Below, one piece after another: positions 1 through 7,907 of a stretch of DNA of 64,000 nucleotides (position 1 is its first letter; each line of letters opens with the position of its first letter). Source of the stretch: Maricaulis sp. GTDB taxonomy: Bacteria > Pseudomonadota > Alphaproteobacteria > Caulobacterales > Maricaulaceae. The stretch is from assembly GCF_030149235.1 (NCBI RefSeq), contig NZ_JASBRW010000085.1, forward strand, positions 1-64,000, read 5' to 3'. The notes below the pieces were generated by a model. That model did not search any database and was not told the origin of the DNA. It saw nothing but the letters and a program-made list of their open reading frames with translations. Both the position numbers and the translations under genes were made by a program.

Positions 1-17
1 GGTGCTGTCAGATTAAA
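1..17 (+). repeat. IS6 left terminal inverted repeat
   Basis: GGTGCTGTCAGATTAAA. Read inward, the opposite end gives GGTGAAGTCAGACTAAA, a match at 14 of 17 positions. Similarity stops directly inside both repeats, as expected of IS termini. Confidence 0.8.
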
Positions 18-52
18 CGCCCCGTTATCGGGTTTGGCTCCACTCTGTGCGA

Positions 53-754
53 ATGAGCAACCCATTTCGCTATTTCAAAACATCACCTGAGATCATCCGC
101 CTGGCGGTGATGATGTATATCCGGTTCCCGCTGTCGCTTCGGAACGTCGAAGACCTTCTCCATGAGCGCGGGATCGACGTCACGCACGAGACAGTTCGCT
201 TCTGGTGGAACCGTTTCGGCCCGATGATGGCGCGCGAGATTAAGAGGCGTCGATCTCAGCAGCTTCGCCAGGTCACTCAATGGCGCTGGCACCTTGATGA
301 GGTCCTCGTGAAGATCAACGGCCAAACCCACTACTTGTGGAGGGCCGTGGACCACGAAGGGGAGGTGCTAGAATCCTATGTCACGAAGACGCGTGACAAG
401 GCTTCAGCATTGAAATTTCTGAAGAAAGCCATGAAGCGGTACGGCAGTCCGCAAGAGGTCGTCACCGATCGATTGCGCTCATACGGCGCGGCTATGCGTG
501 AGCTAGGAAACGCGAACCGGCAGGCCACTGGTCGGCATGAAAACAACCGAGCCGAAAATTCTCATCTACCGTTTCTACGACGAGAGCGAGCGATGGCACG
601 GTTTAGGCAAATGCGAAGTCTGCAAAAGTTCGCCGCCACCCATGCTTCCGTTCACAATCACTTCAACCACGACCGTTCACTAGAAAGACGAACCCGCTTC
701 AAGGACCTTCGCGACGCGGCTCTCATCGAGTGGCGTGAGTTGCTGGCGGCCTAG
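53..754 (+). CDS. IS6-family transposase
   Basis: DDE transposase of about 233 residues, the usual IS6 length. The N-terminus (MSNPFRYF, then SPEIIRLAVMMYIRFPLSLRNVE) and the helix-turn-helix region (HETVRFWWNRFG) are characteristic of the family. Numbering from the upstream in-frame GTG at 47, catalytic acidic residues are visible as Asp in HLDEV (about 84), Asp in VTDRLRSYG (about 141) and Glu in NNRAENSH (about 170). I prefer the ATG at 53 over GTG 47 because related proteins begin at MSNP/MSKDPFRYF. The frame is intact from start to TAG, so the element may still be active. It is the only gene inside the element. Confidence 0.93.
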   Translation: MSNPFRYFKTSPEIIRLAVMMYIRFPLSLRNVEDLLHERGIDVTHETVRFWWNRFGPMMAREIKRRRSQQLRQVTQWRWHLDEVLVKINGQTHYLWRAVDHEGEVLESYVTKTRDKASALKFLKKAMKRYGSPQEVVTDRLRSYGAAMRELGNANRQATGRHENNRAENSHLPFLRRERAMARFRQMRSLQKFAATHASVHNHFNHDRSLERRTRFKDLRDAALIEWRELLAA

Positions 755-789
755 ATCCGCACGCCGGTCGCTATCCCAGAGTAGTCCGC

Positions 790-806
790 TTTAGTCTGAC
801 TTCACC
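790..806 (-). repeat. IS6 right terminal inverted repeat
   Basis: TTTAGTCTGACTTCACC, the imperfect inverse of bases 1-17. It marks the right boundary of the element, one base from the TAA (808-810) of the adjacent lyase gene. Confidence 0.8.
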
Positions 807-807
807 C

Positions 808-2340
808 TTACGGTGTTTGGCACTCATTCACCGGGTCGCTTGTGCGCGCTTGAAGTGCTGCAGCTATGACGGCGTCTGTCTGCGGGGCGGCCAGGCCGGT
901 ATAGCTGGTGGGGTCCAGTAACCGCTCGATTTCGTTGGACGGCAGCGCGTCGGCAATCACGGGGTCGGACGGCGCGATTGCGTAGAAACTCGCCCCGCTG
1001 GAGCGGGCCTCCGCCGCCAAGACACGTAAATGCTCTTCGGCCGCCTCCCGGCCCATCGCGGGAGAAAGGGCGAAGACGAAGCGCTGGGCGAGGATCCAGC
1101 CGCCGGTGCGGTCCAGATTGTCGCGCATGCGAGCCTCGTTTACATCCAGCCGTTGGACCAGCCTGCGGGCCTCCGACAGCATGTTTTCGGTATCGATGGA
1201 AATCTCGCCGAGCATGCTGTTGGGGCGCGAGGTGTTGTCCCGTTCGAACATGTTGTTCATGTCGTCGGCCACGATTTCGGCCAGGCGCGGAATGATGCGG
1301 GCGCGCTGGATCAGCGCCTCGGATAGCGAGGGGTTGTTCTTGTGCGGCATGGTAGAGGACCCGACCGCCGTTACAGGGCGTCGCTCCACCACTTCGCCAA
1401 TATCATTGCCTTGCAGCAGGAAAATTTCCTGACCAAAGCGGCCCTGGCTCCGTGCGATCAGGGACAGAACGCCGGCGTATTCCGCGAAGACGTCACGCGC
1501 CGCGTGCCAATCATCGAGATAGGGAGGTTCAAGGCCAAGCTCACGGGCAAAGCTCTGCTCGATGGCCATCGCGCTGTCACCCAGCCCGACATAGCTTCCG
1601 ACAGCCCCCTTCATGATGACAGAGCGCTCAATGCGGTCGAGCAGATCGCTTAGCCGGTCAATATGGCGCCGGTTTTCACCGATATAGCCGGAGAGCTTCT
1701 TCCCGAAGGTGATGGGCAAGGCATGCTGGCCCAGCGTGCGTCCAATCATCGGCGTGTCGCGATGTTCGCGGGCCAGGTCGATGAGGGCGTCTTCCAGCTC
1801 CTGCAGGTCCTCGATCAGCAGGAAGACGCTGGCCCGCAATTGCAACATGCGGGCGCTATCGTAGATGTCCACCGTTGTGGCGCCATAGTGGAGATAGTCA
1901 GCCGTCTCAGGAGACAGCCGGCTGCGCCAGACATTGAGCAAGGCGACCATGCGATGGCGTACAATCGCGTTCTCGGCGTTGATCTCCTCGTGCGGGATGG
2001 AGGCCGGAATGGCAGAGGCCGTGATTTCGGCTGCGGCCTCGACAGGAATGACGCCGTGCTCGGCCTGGGCGCGCGCCAACGCCGCCTCGATTTGCAGCAC
2101 GAAACTGTTGAGGCTGGTGGTCGTGAACACCGTTTCGATATCGGCCAGGCAGACGGGAGTCGTGCGAGTCGTTCCCGGTCCGGGCGCCGGAACCTGCGGG
2201 CTGGCGTCAGCATGCGGCTGCGTTGTGGTGGGTTCAATCGCGGCGTCAGTCGAAGGAGGGGCGGGTGTCTCCTCGGCCTGGCCGCAGGCGGCCAGGACAA
2301 AAGCCAGGAGGCCAAGCGCGGCAGATTTTCTGGATATCAC
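808..2340 (-). CDS. Lipoprotein-tagged fumarase/adenylosuccinate-lyase superfamily enzyme
   Basis: About 510 residues. The C-terminal ~440 are a class II lyase fold of the adenylosuccinate lyase / 3-carboxymuconate cycloisomerase (PcaB) type: an HYGATTVDIYDSA segment near 151, LGQHALPITFG near 203, and the superfamily signature GSSTMPHKNNP at about 327-337. These enzymes eliminate fumarate or form/open a carboxylate adduct. Unusually, the protein begins with a lipoprotein signal (ISRKSAALGLLAFVLAAC, lipobox LAAC, Gly at +2) and a Pro/Thr-rich linker, implying a periplasm-facing lipoprotein. I chose the GTG at 2340 because its GTGA overlaps the TGA of the upstream TetR gene and it gives the signal peptide. 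The stop codon is one base from the IS6 element, so loss of a few native C-terminal residues cannot be excluded. The substrate is unknown. Confidence 0.82.
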   Translation of the reverse strand: MISRKSAALGLLAFVLAACGQAEETPAPPSTDAAIEPTTTQPHADASPQVPAPGPGTTRTTPVCLADIETVFTTTSLNSFVLQIEAALARAQAEHGVIPVEAAAEITASAIPASIPHEEINAENAIVRHRMVALLNVWRSRLSPETADYLHYGATTVDIYDSARMLQLRASVFLLIEDLQELEDALIDLAREHRDTPMIGRTLGQHALPITFGKKLSGYIGENRRHIDRLSDLLDRIERSVIMKGAVGSYVGLGDSAMAIEQSFARELGLEPPYLDDWHAARDVFAEYAGVLSLIARSQGRFGQEIFLLQGNDIGEVVERRPVTAVGSSTMPHKNNPSLSEALIQRARIIPRLAEIVADDMNNMFERDNTSRPNSMLGEISIDTENMLSEARRLVQRLDVNEARMRDNLDRTGGWILAQRFVFALSPAMGREAAEEHLRVLAAEARSSGASFYAIAPSDPVIADALPSNEIERLLDPTSYTGLAAPQTDAVIAAALQARTSDPVNECQTP

Positions 2341-3641
2341 CGGCCCGCTCCCAGCCCGCTCATCAAGATATAGGTGTAATCGACTGTGGCGGTCATCGGG
2401 TCTTCCGAAATCCGCCAATCGGTAAAGCTGTTTGCGGCGGCGATGGTGTAGCCGCCATTGAGGAAAACCGCGTTGGTGACGATCTGCTCGACAATGCCGA
2501 CATCAACGCTGCGCGCTTCTCCAGTCGAGACCGCGTTCTCCAACGCATCGCCGAAGCGGCGGGCTATATTGCGCAGGCGCGCGGAGTGGCGGCGTTGTCG
2601 GGGAGCGGGCAGGGCAGATATCAGGCTGGGCCGCAGCAAGAGTTCAACACCGCCGGCCTGTTGGTAGATCAGGTCTCGCAGGCTGTGCTCGATCACTGAA
2701 AGGCTCGTCTCCGCGGTTTCCTCGGCGCGGTCGAGAGCCGCTTCGACCGCGGCCAGGGAGCGTTCAAGGCATTGATCGAGCAGCTGCTCCTTGTCCGGGA
2801 AGTGGTAGTAGAACGCACCTCGGGTGACGCCCAGTGAGGCTGCGACTTCTGATAGGGCGACACCGGCGAAACCGAGGGAATTGAAGAAGCGTGTGCCGGC
2901 CTTGAGGAAGGCTTCTCGCTTCATCCTGTTGCGGGCTTCGCGATCAAAAATCTGCGGCACACCCATTTGTGGCGAGCCGGCGCGTATCTGGATCGGTTTC
3001 CAATCACCATTCGCCAGACCGTGTTCGACAAGGTCAAACAGTGTCGAACTGGCCTCCTGGATGTCGAAATGGCGTTTGCGGCGAAGCCAGCCGGTCATCC
3101 AGTCCAGCAATCCGAAGATAAAGAAGGTTGCCGGCTCAGCCCTGCCCAAGGGGTAGCCGCTTTCCTTCATCCAGCCCTCGACCAGGCGATTGACCCGTTC
3201 CACGCAGCTCGAAAGCCTCGCCGCCACATCCTCGCAGGCCTGCTCATTCAGCGCGTTCAGATCAGTGATAGAAGCGAGGAAAGGGCGCTGTCCGGCATCA
3301 ATCTCCTGCAGCATGGACGCAAACCATTTGAACAGGCTCACGATCTGCTCGGCATGACTGCCGCCATCAGCGAGTCCGCGCGTTATAGCTTCATCCAGCA
3401 AATCGGCAGAGTGCTTGTAGACGGCAGCAGCCAGGTCCGACTTGGAAGCGAAATAATAGCCGATCGAGGTTTTGGTCAGTCCCAGATCAGCGGCGATATC
3501 TTCCAGGCGCGTGCCATGAACCCCATCAGAATCGAAGCGCTGCGCTGCCGCAGACAGGATGGCCGTCTCCTTTCGCTTGCGCTCCTGTTCGCGAGAAAAG
3601 GGCGAGCTGTGATCGGGAAACTCAGGACGAATAACAGGCAT
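2337..3641 (-). CDS. Tandem TetR transcriptional regulator (two TetR modules in one chain)
   Basis: Two complete TetR-family DNA-binding domains lie in one ~434-residue protein. The first has the helix-turn-helix LEDIAADLGLTKTSIGYYF followed by its own ligand domain. The second has LSEVAASLGVTRGAFYYHF and a second ligand domain. Such a chain could carry as a monomer what normal TetR proteins do as dimers. The start is uncertain. ATG 3641 has an AAGG seven bases upstream; ATG 3692 and TTG 3749 are in frame but have poor ribosome sites and would only add a disordered Pro/Ser-rich leader. The gene is translationally coupled to the lyase (4-base overlap) and diverges from the TonB-dependent receptor. 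A palindromic operator candidate sits between them, so it probably represses both directions. Confidence 0.85.
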   Translation of the reverse strand: MPVIRPEFPDHSSPFSREQERKRKETAILSAAAQRFDSDGVHGTRLEDIAADLGLTKTSIGYYFASKSDLAAAVYKHSADLLDEAITRGLADGGSHAEQIVSLFKWFASMLQEIDAGQRPFLASITDLNALNEQACEDVAARLSSCVERVNRLVEGWMKESGYPLGRAEPATFFIFGLLDWMTGWLRRKRHFDIQEASSTLFDLVEHGLANGDWKPIQIRAGSPQMGVPQIFDREARNRMKREAFLKAGTRFFNSLGFAGVALSEVAASLGVTRGAFYYHFPDKEQLLDQCLERSLAAVEAALDRAEETAETSLSVIEHSLRDLIYQQAGGVELLLRPSLISALPAPRQRRHSARLRNIARRFGDALENAVSTGEARSVDVGIVEQIVTNAVFLNGGYTIAAANSFTDWRISEDPMTATVDYTYILMSGLGAGR

Positions 3642-3754
3642 ATCTTGACCTTCGGGAGCGTCCGGCGGCTCGCTCGTTGAGCCGCTCGCCATGCTGTTGG
3701 GCCGTTGTTCTTTCACAGCATAAATTCTCCCGAGTTGCAAAACGCGCAACCCTG

Positions 3755-3776
3755 CGCGGATACAATTTGTACCGCG
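3755..3776. promoter_or_regulatory. Candidate TetR operator in the divergent receptor/regulator promoter region
   Basis: Nested dyad symmetry. The inner arms are TACAA (3761-3765) and TTGTA (3767-3771); the outer arms are CGCGG (3755-3759) and CCGCG (3772-3776). Size and TACA...TGTA pattern suit a TetR operator. A TTGACA at 3790-3795 could be the -35 box of the receptor promoter (no good -10 seen), and a second perfect palindrome CTGGTACCAG (3833-3842) abuts the receptor's ribosome-binding site. Binding is inferred from position and symmetry only. Confidence 0.5.
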
Positions 3777-3852
3777 TGTATGTTTTTTATTGACACTGTC
3801 TTGGGATTGGCGTCAAGGTCAATTCAAAATCACTGGTACCAGGGGAGGTCCC

Positions 3853-6800
3853 ATGTCTTACAAGAGTTTCTTAAAGTGCGGTCTCGCGCTTAGCGTCTTT
3901 AGTCTCGCGGCGGGCGCGTCGGCCCAGGAAGCCGCCCCGGCCGACGATGCCGATATCATCGTTGTCACCGGTTCCAATATTCAGGGCTCGCGGATCAACG
4001 AAACTCTGCCGGTCACGATATTCAATGAAGATGATATCGCCGCTATTGGCGGCGTTGATGGTGAGGATCTGATAAGGTCCCTGCCTTCACAAGGGGCAGT
4101 CAACTTCCGCACCGACAACAACACCACGGTAAACAATGCACGCGGTGACGTTGCCTCGATCAACCTGCGATCGATCGGATCCAGTGGCACGCTGGTCCTG
4201 TTGAACGGTCGCCGCGTCGTCAATCACCCGTCCACTCAGGCCGAGCTCTCGACGCCTGTTACCACAGTCAATGTTAACGCCCTGCCGGTCGCCGGGATCG
4301 CGCGCGTCGAAGTGCTCAATGACGGAGCGTCGGCTATCTATGGCACGGACGCTGTTGCCGGTGTGTTCAACACGATTCTGGACGATGATTTTGTCGGACT
4401 CCGGCTTAGGGCGCGTCATTTGTATGCGACCGGAAATGGCTTGAACGAGCAGACGATGACATTGCGCGGTGGCGATGATTTCAACGATGGCCGTACAAAC
4501 ATTTCCTTTACCGCCCAGTACTCGCTCAGAGAGGGACTGTTCGCCTCGGAGGTCCCGGTGGCGGCTACGGAGGATCGTCGTTCATTTGTCGAGGGGACAA
4601 GCTTCGAGGGTGACACGTCCTTCGACAATCGCGCGACCCAGTCGCCCTGGGGGCAGTGGACGCTGCGGACAACCTCCGGCACCCGTGTGCGTCAGAATGG
4701 CGTCACGCTGACCACCTCATCTGGACGTTTCCACTTGCAGCCGACAAGCTTTGCAGGGTGTCGTGCCGACACCGCTGGCGCCTTGTCGGTCGCAGACCTC
4801 TGTATCGATGACAGCAGTCTCGACCGGGATTTGCGCTTTGACGGAGCCTACGAGCGTTCGATCATCTCTGACCGGGATCGCTTCAACGGCTTCGCATTTC
4901 TGAACCACGATCTCGACAACGGCGTTCGCGTCTACGGTGAGCTGGGCTATTACTATGCCGAGACGCGGAAGACGAATGAGCCACGGAATGGTATTGGCGC
5001 GACCGATATTTCCATCCCAGCCAACTACTACTGGAACCCGTTTGGTCCAGTGCGTTTCTCAGATGGTTCGCTAAACCCCAACCGGCTTCCCGGTCTGACG
5101 AATGTGCCTGATGAGGGGCTTCCCGTATTCACTGACGCGGGCCGCTACCGGTTCGTGGATGTGGGTTTCCGGGATATCGAGGTTATCAATTCCCAGTTCC
5201 GCGCTCTGGGTGGCGCGCGCGGCGAGTTCTCCAATGGCTGGGATTGGGATTCGGCGATTCTCTACAACCGCTCCTATGCGCAGGACACAGCCAATAATTC
5301 GGTGTCTCGCACTCTCTTCCAGCAGGCGTTGTTCAATGAAACACCCAATGTATACAATATCTTCAATGGCGGTGATCCGAACAACCCGTCGATCGGGGAT
5401 GCCACACCGAACGCCCGTAATCTGATAGAACCTTTCTTGATCGATGTTGTTCGTGAAAGCACTGCAGAACTCGCGCTTGTGGATTTCAAGGTGGCCAACG
5501 GTGATGTATTCACCCTGCCCGGCGGAACCATTGGCGTCGCGGCCGGGGTGGAATTCCGTTACGAGTCCTATGACGAAGACCGCGACGATCGCCTCGACGG
5601 TACAATCACCTTTACCGATCAGGTAACCGGTGAGGTCAGCGGCACCGATGTCTACGGTACCAGTCCCACACCGGACTCGAGCGGATCACGTGAGGTCCTC
5701 GCGGCATTCGCGGAGGCATCAATTCCGGTGATCAGCTCGGAGATGAACATCCCGCTGGTCCGGTCATTCGACCTGCAAATTGCCGCCCGCATTGAGGACT
5801 ATTCCGATTTTGGCGACAGCGGCATCAATCCCCGTATCGCCGGTGCCTGGCGGCCGTTTGACGGTCTGATGTTCCGAGGATCCTACTCGGAGGGCTTCCG
5901 TGCCCCGAACCTGATAGTTGTCAACGAGGGTGTGGACCGGTCCAACTCTCGCGAGGACAGCTATTTCTGCGAGGCAGGCGTGCGCAATGGAACATTTGCG
6001 ACGTTTGCGGATTGTAATGGGTATACCGAAGGCCGGACGGAGCGGCGTTCGGTTGCCGATGATATCGGACCGGAGGACGACACCAATGTGACATTGGGCG
6101 TAGTCTTCGAGCCGAGTGGCATTAGCGGGCCGATGAGCTTCCTGAATTCGCTCACCGTGACGGTTGACCGCTGGGAAATTGACCGTTCGGGAGTTGTCGG
6201 CGTATTCGGTGCTGAAAACCATATCAGCCTCGATTATCTCCTTCGTCTCCAGAACTCGTCGAACCCGAATGTGGTCCGCGATGCGCCGGATCAGGACGAG
6301 ATCGACTTTTTCACAGCGGCCGGCCTCGATCCGGTGGGCGAGATCCTCTTCATCCGAGATACCTATGACAATAACGAGGAGATCGAGGTAACCGGTTGGG
6401 ACTACGGTATTTATTTGAACCTCGATGACACCGCCTGGGGCGACTTTGGGTTGCGGGTCAACGCCTCCTATCTCGATACGTACTTCATCTCCCTCTCGCC
6501 TGGTGCGCAGCAGATCCGCGACGCTGTCGAGGCGGGCACGATCGCCAGTGAGATTACCGTGTCTCAGGAAGGCGATATCATCCTTCAGAACGGTCAACCT
6601 GAATGGCGCGCGGGTGCCAGTTTAACCTGGAGACATGACAATGGCTGGGGTGCGGGTGTCCGTGCCGATTACACCAGTGAGTTCATTGACACGGGCGCAG
6701 GGCTTGACCCCAACGGTGATCCTTTCATTGTCGAGGAATGGACCCAAACCAATGCCTATATCCAGTATACAACCGACAGAAATGGCCCGCTCGACGATCT

Positions 6801-6933
6801 TCGAATTCGGATTGGGTCAAACAACATATTCGATGAAGACCCGCCGCTAGCGGATGAGACCAACGGCTATGATGCAGCTTATCATAGTATCCGCGGTCGC
6901 CAGATATATTTCGACGTTAGCAAAGAGTTCTAA
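3853..6933 (+). CDS. TonB-dependent outer-membrane receptor
   Basis: About 1026 residues, matching the large TonB-dependent receptors of Caulobacter/Sphingomonas relatives. Order: signal peptide (MSYKSFLKCGLALSVFSLAAGASAQ), acidic TonB-box region (DIIVVTGSNI), plug domain (LIRSLPSQGAVNFR, then SINLRSIGSSGTLVLLNGRRVV and RVEVLNDGASAIYGTDAVAG), then a long beta-barrel ending in an aromatic residue (FDVSKEF). It imports a bulky ligand across the outer membrane using TonB energy; the ligand is not evident. ATG 3853 follows a strong GGGGAGG site and gives the signal peptide, so in-frame codons upstream are rejected. A hairpin terminator follows. The neighbours (exported hydrolase, carboxypeptidase, lyase, SLC13 symporter) suggest an organic nutrient rather than iron alone. 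Confidence 0.93.
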   Translation: MSYKSFLKCGLALSVFSLAAGASAQEAAPADDADIIVVTGSNIQGSRINETLPVTIFNEDDIAAIGGVDGEDLIRSLPSQGAVNFRTDNNTTVNNARGDVASINLRSIGSSGTLVLLNGRRVVNHPSTQAELSTPVTTVNVNALPVAGIARVEVLNDGASAIYGTDAVAGVFNTILDDDFVGLRLRARHLYATGNGLNEQTMTLRGGDDFNDGRTNISFTAQYSLREGLFASEVPVAATEDRRSFVEGTSFEGDTSFDNRATQSPWGQWTLRTTSGTRVRQNGVTLTTSSGRFHLQPTSFAGCRADTAGALSVADLCIDDSSLDRDLRFDGAYERSIISDRDRFNGFAFLNHDLDNGVRVYGELGYYYAETRKTNEPRNGIGATDISIPANYYWNPFGPVRFSDGSLNPNRLPGLTNVPDEGLPVFTDAGRYRFVDVGFRDIEVINSQFRALGGARGEFSNGWDWDSAILYNRSYAQDTANNSVSRTLFQQALFNETPNVYNIFNGGDPNNPSIGDATPNARNLIEPFLIDVVRESTAELALVDFKVANGDVFTLPGGTIGVAAGVEFRYESYDEDRDDRLDGTITFTDQVTGEVSGTDVYGTSPTPDSSGSREVLAAFAEASIPVISSEMNIPLVRSFDLQIAARIEDYSDFGDSGINPRIAGAWRPFDGLMFRGSYSEGFRAPNLIVVNEGVDRSNSREDSYFCEAGVRNGTFATFADCNGYTEGRTERRSVADDIGPEDDTNVTLGVVFEPSGISGPMSFLNSLTVTVDRWEIDRSGVVGVFGAENHISLDYLLRLQNSSNPNVVRDAPDQDEIDFFTAAGLDPVGEILFIRDTYDNNEEIEVTGWDYGIYLNLDDTAWGDFGLRVNASYLDTYFISLSPGAQQIRDAVEAGTIASEITVSQEGDIILQNGQPEWRAGASLTWRHDNGWGAGVRADYTSEFIDTGAGLDPNGDPFIVEEWTQTNAYIQYTTDRNGPLDDLRIRIGSNNIFDEDPPLADETNGYDAAYHSIRGRQIYFDVSKEF

Positions 6934-6944
6934 TCTCGAGGGTA

Positions 6945-6972
6945 GGGGCGCTATTTCGTTTGATAGCGCCCC
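6945..6972 (+). terminator. Hairpin after the TonB-dependent receptor
   Basis: A perfect 10-bp stem, GGGGCGCTAT (6945-6954) pairing with ATAGCGCCCC (6963-6972), with an 8-base loop, followed by CCATTTTC. It lies 11 bases after the receptor stop and just before the hydrolase ATG. It is probably an intrinsic terminator or attenuator that lowers expression of the downstream genes relative to the receptor. The T-run is short, so leakiness is likely. Confidence 0.65.
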
Positions 6973-6980
6973 CCATTTTC

Positions 6981-7904
6981 ATGCAAAAATCGGTAACTGC
7001 TATCCTTGCGACCGCCCTGCTACATGCTTGTGCGCTCGGACTGCCAGTGCCTGATGAGTTGACTGCCCCGGTATCGGCCCGAGCTGCTGCGCCAGAGTTG
7101 ACACTCTCAGGTTGGGGCGGGCCCAACCTCCCGCTGCATTTGGCGGTTCCGTCCAGTTTGGGTCCGGATACGCCGGTCGTGATGGTCATGCATGGCGTTC
7201 GCCGCAATGGTGATGATTATCGCGATGCCTGGCTGGAGATTGCCGAAGCCTGCTCTGTCCTGGTGGTCGCCCCGCAATTTGCGCGCGAGAGCTTTCCCGG
7301 CGCTGATGGTTACAATCTCGGCGGACTGGCCATTGCGCCGGCCGGGTCACGGGCCTTCGACGCTATCGAGCCTGCCTTCGACCATATTCGCGAGCGTTTT
7401 GACCTTGATGCCGAGGGCTATGCGATTTTTGGTCATTCGGCGGGCTCACAGGTCGTACACCGTTACATGATGTTCACGCCGGATACCCGCGTGACACAGG
7501 CCGTCGCGGCCAATGCCGGGTGGTATACACTGCCCGATGATAGCGCGAGCTGGCCCTACGGCATGGAGGCGGCGCCTGCTGATCCGCTGCCGGCAGCGGA
7601 GCTGCTAAAGCGTCCCGTCACCTTGCTCTTGGGCGATGCTGACAACGATCCCGACGCCCCTTTCCTGCGTCAGACACCAGAGGCCAATGCGCAAGGTCCT
7701 CATCGCTTTGCCCGTGGGCATTTCATGATGGAGCGCATTGAGCGTCTGGCCGACGCGGAAGGCGTAAGCCCGGCCTGGTCCATAGGCGTCGTCCCCGGCG
7801 TCGGCCATGACAATGCCCGTATGGCCGGGCCTGCCCTGAATTACTTGCTTGATGCGGAACGCCTCGCGCGACCGCGCTGCGCCGCGCTTGCGCGAGGAGA
7901 CTAA
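6981..7904 (+). CDS. Exported alpha/beta hydrolase (esterase/depolymerase-like)
   Basis: About 307 residues. The N-terminal hydrophobic segment ends at LLHAC, so export is likely and lipidation possible (His at -2 makes the lipobox atypical). The fold is alpha/beta hydrolase of the PHB-depolymerase/LpqC-like esterase type: VVMVMHG (oxyanion region), nucleophile elbow GHSAGS with Ser about 153, LLLGDADND for the acid and GVGHDN for the catalytic His. It probably cleaves an ester or similar bond in material handled by the preceding receptor. I chose ATG 6981 because an upstream in-frame TTG lies inside the terminator hairpin. The SLC13 gene starts four bases after its stop, so the two are one operon. 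Confidence 0.8.
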   Translation: MQKSVTAILATALLHACALGLPVPDELTAPVSARAAAPELTLSGWGGPNLPLHLAVPSSLGPDTPVVMVMHGVRRNGDDYRDAWLEIAEACSVLVVAPQFARESFPGADGYNLGGLAIAPAGSRAFDAIEPAFDHIRERFDLDAEGYAIFGHSAGSQVVHRYMMFTPDTRVTQAVAANAGWYTLPDDSASWPYGMEAAPADPLPAAELLKRPVTLLLGDADNDPDAPFLRQTPEANAQGPHRFARGHFMMERIERLADAEGVSPAWSIGVVPGVGHDNARMAGPALNYLLDAERLARPRCAALARGD

Positions 7905-7907
7905 CCA

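Larger units (their letters stand above)
1..806 (+). mobile_element. IS6-family insertion sequence, complete apart from any upstream target duplication
   Basis: The element is defined by imperfect terminal inverted repeats at 1-17 and 790-806 (14 of 17 positions match) that bracket one transposase gene. Its size of about 0.8 kb is normal for the IS6 family, which moves by replicative transposition or cointegrate formation and usually makes an 8-bp target duplication. The candidate right copy of that duplication is 807-814; the left copy would lie before base 1, so it cannot be checked here. The window opens exactly on the left terminal repeat, which may be a contig break at a repeated element. 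The right end lies one base beyond the stop codon of the neighbouring leftward lyase gene. Confidence 0.85.
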
